DNA of 64,000 nt from Roseburia porci (GTDB lineage Bacteria; Bacillota; Clostridia; Lachnospirales; Lachnospiraceae), in the NCBI RefSeq assembly GCF_009695765.1, contig NZ_VUNI01000007.1:1-64000 (forward strand). Direction: 5' to 3'. The notes beneath the pieces were generated by a model. That model did no database searches. It had not been told where the DNA came from and worked only from the letters and a program-made list of their open reading frames with translations. Positions 61,910 to 64,000 of this stretch are shown here, in pieces; position 1 is the first letter of the stretch; the number at the start of each line of letters is the position of its first letter. A program made the translations under genes and the position numbers.

Positions 61910-64000
61910 TTATAAAACAGTCAGCAGCTGTTTTACGGTTTTCGAAAGTATTTTGTATTCTTTCATGTCTTTAAATAAGGCACTGTTTTCCTGTAACGTA
62001 TTTGAGATAATCATCTGATTGATCAGATTGTACCTGCTTAAATCATTTTCACTATACACTTCATTATGTGTGATCCTGCTGTTTTCCGATACTTTTATCT
62101 GTTTTCCTTCTTCTTCCGAAATATAATACTGTATCATTTCGCCAAAAAACATAATAAAAGACTTGGTATAGATTCCGTCAAAAATTTCCGGCATATCTTC
62201 CGTAATAAAATCTTCGCCATCCTCATCTCTGCTGTAATGCAGAACAACATGTGTTCCCTTCGGCGCCCGATACTCTAAGATCACTTTGTCATATAAGTGG
62301 TATTTCATGATCAGTGACTTATCCAGTTTGCGGAAAAAGGCAAAACACATATTTCTTTTAATATATTCGCCTAACAGCTGGTCCTCGATTTTAAGTTCTG
62401 TCTCATTTACTTGTCCGCTTTCCGCATAATATTTTAAAAGAGCCAGCTTACATGCGTCATTCAGTTCCGGATCCGCAAGATATCTGTTTTCGATTCCTTT
62501 AAAAACAGGCGCTTCGATTTTCTTTCCCTCTGTAAAATATTCATATGCACGATATGACAGATACGCAAGTTCAATCAATTCCGTGCCACCATTTTTCTCA
62601 TAATCGAAAAATACCTGATCCGATTGTTCTGTAACATTGCCCGCATACAGAACCTGCGTCAGAATCCGTTCTTCCAGATCACGCACCATAACTTCATACT
62701 GTCTGGCTTTATCCCATATACCGATCATTGTTTTTTCCGGTCCAAAGTAGTATCTGCTTAAATATTCCAAAACCGTTTCGCTGTATTTGTCTGCCTGAAA
62801 AGCCATATAGGAAAGATCCAACAGAACATCTTCTTTTTCATACTCATATTTTTCGATGAGATATCCTGCAAGTGATACCCTTTGTGCACTGCCAATCTGA
62901 TCCATCCCATATCTGCCCATCGCTTCATAAGCCAGATCATACATATGTTCTTCGATCAAAAGTTCAAGCAGCAGCCTTTTGTTTTCTCCCTGATATTCTG
63001 AAATGTCGATCGTCTTGAAAAATGCTGCAAGCTGTGGTTCTTTTCCATTCCCCCTGCAATAATGGATGATCTCAGGAAGCATCTTCTTGCGGAATATACT
63101 GCTTAATTCCTTTGAAGATAAAATCGTTGCAAAATAGCCTTCGTCATTTTCATTCCATTCGCCATACTGCGGATGCTTTTCAAAATAATAAACCAGATAT
63201 GCCAGATTTTCCGGCGCAGAGGCTCTGCATTTTTGCATATATTTTTCCGGCTGCATCAACGCTTCAGTGCGATAGCAGTCTGTATTTGTAATCCTGTATC
63301 CATTCACATCTTCTAACACGATGCGGTATGCTTTCCCATACAAACTGCAATATGCACTTCCATTCACAATTGGCACGATCTGTGGTTCTTCCAGCTGTTC
63401 ATGATAAATATAAGCTCTTACTGCATCAACATTTTTCACAATCAGCTTATTGGTAAATACGATTTCGGAAAGAGCTATGGCAATTTCCGCATTGATAAAA
63501 CCAAGTCCGATCATGTCCTCATAAAGTACAGACAAATCGTCATCCATATGTCTTTGTTCCAGCTGCTCCATTGCAAACCTTGCCATACTTCTGCGGTATT
63601 TCTGATATACCTCCGGTTCTTTCTCCTTCACAGCAATAATGTTGCGATATAAGACCGCAAGCTTCTTATACGGAAGCGCACTGTCATACTGAAAATACAT
63701 CTGAATAATCCTTGGAATCCTTACCAGTTCTTCTTCATCCATGGAAAGCAGAAATGCTTCATACAGTCCGGTAAGACGCAGATTTAATTCAATTCCTTGT
63801 TCATACCAGTTGTGATATACAGTTTCAAACCGCTGTCCCTTGATCAGATAACTACAGATTTTCTCAACATACTCTTCCTTTGGTGCACTTTGGTATGCTG
63901 CTTCCATCAGAGAGAAAATCACCTTATCAAATCCATCGTTCCATGGAATCAGATCAAAAATCTGTTCTGCCAGTTCTTTTGTGAGTGCCTCATGCCGGAT
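61910..64000 (-). CDS. DUF5717 family large helical-repeat protein (partial, runs off the window)
   Basis: The frame is open to the window edge, so the N-terminus lies beyond 64000; about 696 residues are visible. It is mostly helical in a tandem-repeat manner (TPR/HEAT-like spacing of about 35-40 residues), then has a beta-rich C-terminal section (YDKVILEYRAPKGTHVVLHY). I recognise it as DUF5717 from its partner DUF5716 and layout. No signal peptide or membrane helix is seen in this part. First visible gene of the four-gene operon. Confidence 0.72.
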   Translation of the reverse strand: MRHEALTKELAEQIFDLIPWNDGFDKVIFSLMEAAYQSAPKEEYVEKICSYLIKGQRFETVYHNWYEQGIELNLRLTGLYEAFLLSMDEEELVRIPRIIQMYFQYDSALPYKKLAVLYRNIIAVKEKEPEVYQKYRRSMARFAMEQLEQRHMDDDLSVLYEDMIGLGFINAEIAIALSEIVFTNKLIVKNVDAVRAYIYHEQLEEPQIVPIVNGSAYCSLYGKAYRIVLEDVNGYRITNTDCYRTEALMQPEKYMQKCRASAPENLAYLVYYFEKHPQYGEWNENDEGYFATILSSKELSSIFRKKMLPEIIHYCRGNGKEPQLAAFFKTIDISEYQGENKRLLLELLIEEHMYDLAYEAMGRYGMDQIGSAQRVSLAGYLIEKYEYEKEDVLLDLSYMAFQADKYSETVLEYLSRYYFGPEKTMIGIWDKARQYEVMVRDLEERILTQVLYAGNVTEQSDQVFFDYEKNGGTELIELAYLSYRAYEYFTEGKKIEAPVFKGIENRYLADPELNDACKLALLKYYAESGQVNETELKIEDQLLGEYIKRNMCFAFFRKLDKSLIMKYHLYDKVILEYRAPKGTHVVLHYSRDEDGEDFITEDMPEIFDGIYTKSFIMFFGEMIQYYISEEEGKQIKVSENSRITHNEVYSENDLSRYNLINQMIISNTLQENSALFKDMKEYKILSKTVKQLLTVL

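Noticed and set aside
1-64000. Insertion sequences, prophage, CRISPR arrays, tRNA or rRNA genes
   Set aside because: No transposase, integrase, spaced direct repeats, cloverleaf or rRNA sequence was noticed on either strand. A dedicated scan was not possible.

Overview
The window comes from a motile, Gram-positive, AT-rich Clostridia chromosome. It is most likely a Lachnospiraceae species close to Roseburia, Agathobacter or Lachnospira. The evidence is a Bacillus/Clostridia-type fla/che operon flanked by codY and rpsB-tsf, strong AGGAGG-type ribosome binding sites, FliY with CheC and CheD, cotJABC and sigma-K genes, and a DUF5716/DUF5717 cluster. No tRNA, rRNA, insertion sequence, phage or CRISPR array was seen. 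Nearly every gene lies on the minus strand. The exceptions are a degenerate GGDEF gene (151-1032) and an HD-GYP/DUF1292 pair (51034-52469).

Layout by coordinate. (1) 1-5800: a GGDEF-like protein, then a minus-strand operon of a YgbA-type cysteine-rich protein and a heterodimeric CydDC-like ABC exporter, then a YjbR-MGMT fusion. (2) 5862-7564: tsf and rpsB, with a promoter buried in the loop of a hairpin and a structured leader. (3) 7723-41737: one ~34-kb flagellar/chemotaxis operon, transcribed from a sigma-A-type promoter just upstream of flgB. Its order is flgB-flgC-fliE-fliF-fliG-fliH-fliI-fliJ-motE-like-fliK-flgD-TIGR02530-flgE-motA-motB-fliL-fliM-fliY-cheY-fliO-fliP-fliQ-fliR-flhB-flhA-flhF-flhG-ycgR-cheB-cheA-cheW-cheC-cheD-small membrane protein-fliA-fapA-small protein-DUF6115-LysM-like protein. 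Basal body, export apparatus, motor, hook, signalling core and sigma-28 are therefore made together. Filament, hook-associated, FlgM and CheR genes are not in the window. (4) 41896-48327: codY, topA, dprA, a ComM-like gene and a sigma-K gene that lacks a pro-sequence. The order dprA-topA-codY-flgB...fliA-rpsB-tsf is the same backbone as in Bacillus subtilis, minus trmFO-xerC-clpQY.

(5) 48393-57045: a DUF5662 protein, a GH13 debranching-enzyme homologue whose catalytic residues are mostly gone, the divergent HD-GYP/DUF1292 pair, a UvrD-type helicase, gltX and the cotJABC spore-coat operon. (6) 57108-64000: a DUF4956/VTC-domain pair (polyphosphate polymerase fold), preceded by a compact four-gene operon: DUF5717 (cut by the window end), DUF5716 (actin/Hsp70-like fold with eroded phosphate loops), a TPR-like protein and a coiled-coil membrane protein. 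The four-gene operon ends in a very clear terminator. It is the best candidate here for an undescribed system.

Other points worth a second look are two or three promoters whose -10 box sits inside a terminator-like hairpin loop, a CodY box over the codY promoter and another beside the topA promoter, a structured flgE-motA gap where flbD/swrD would normally be, and a FlgD whose C-terminus resembles a surface-protein helical repeat. All calls come from reading the sequence. No database search was run.
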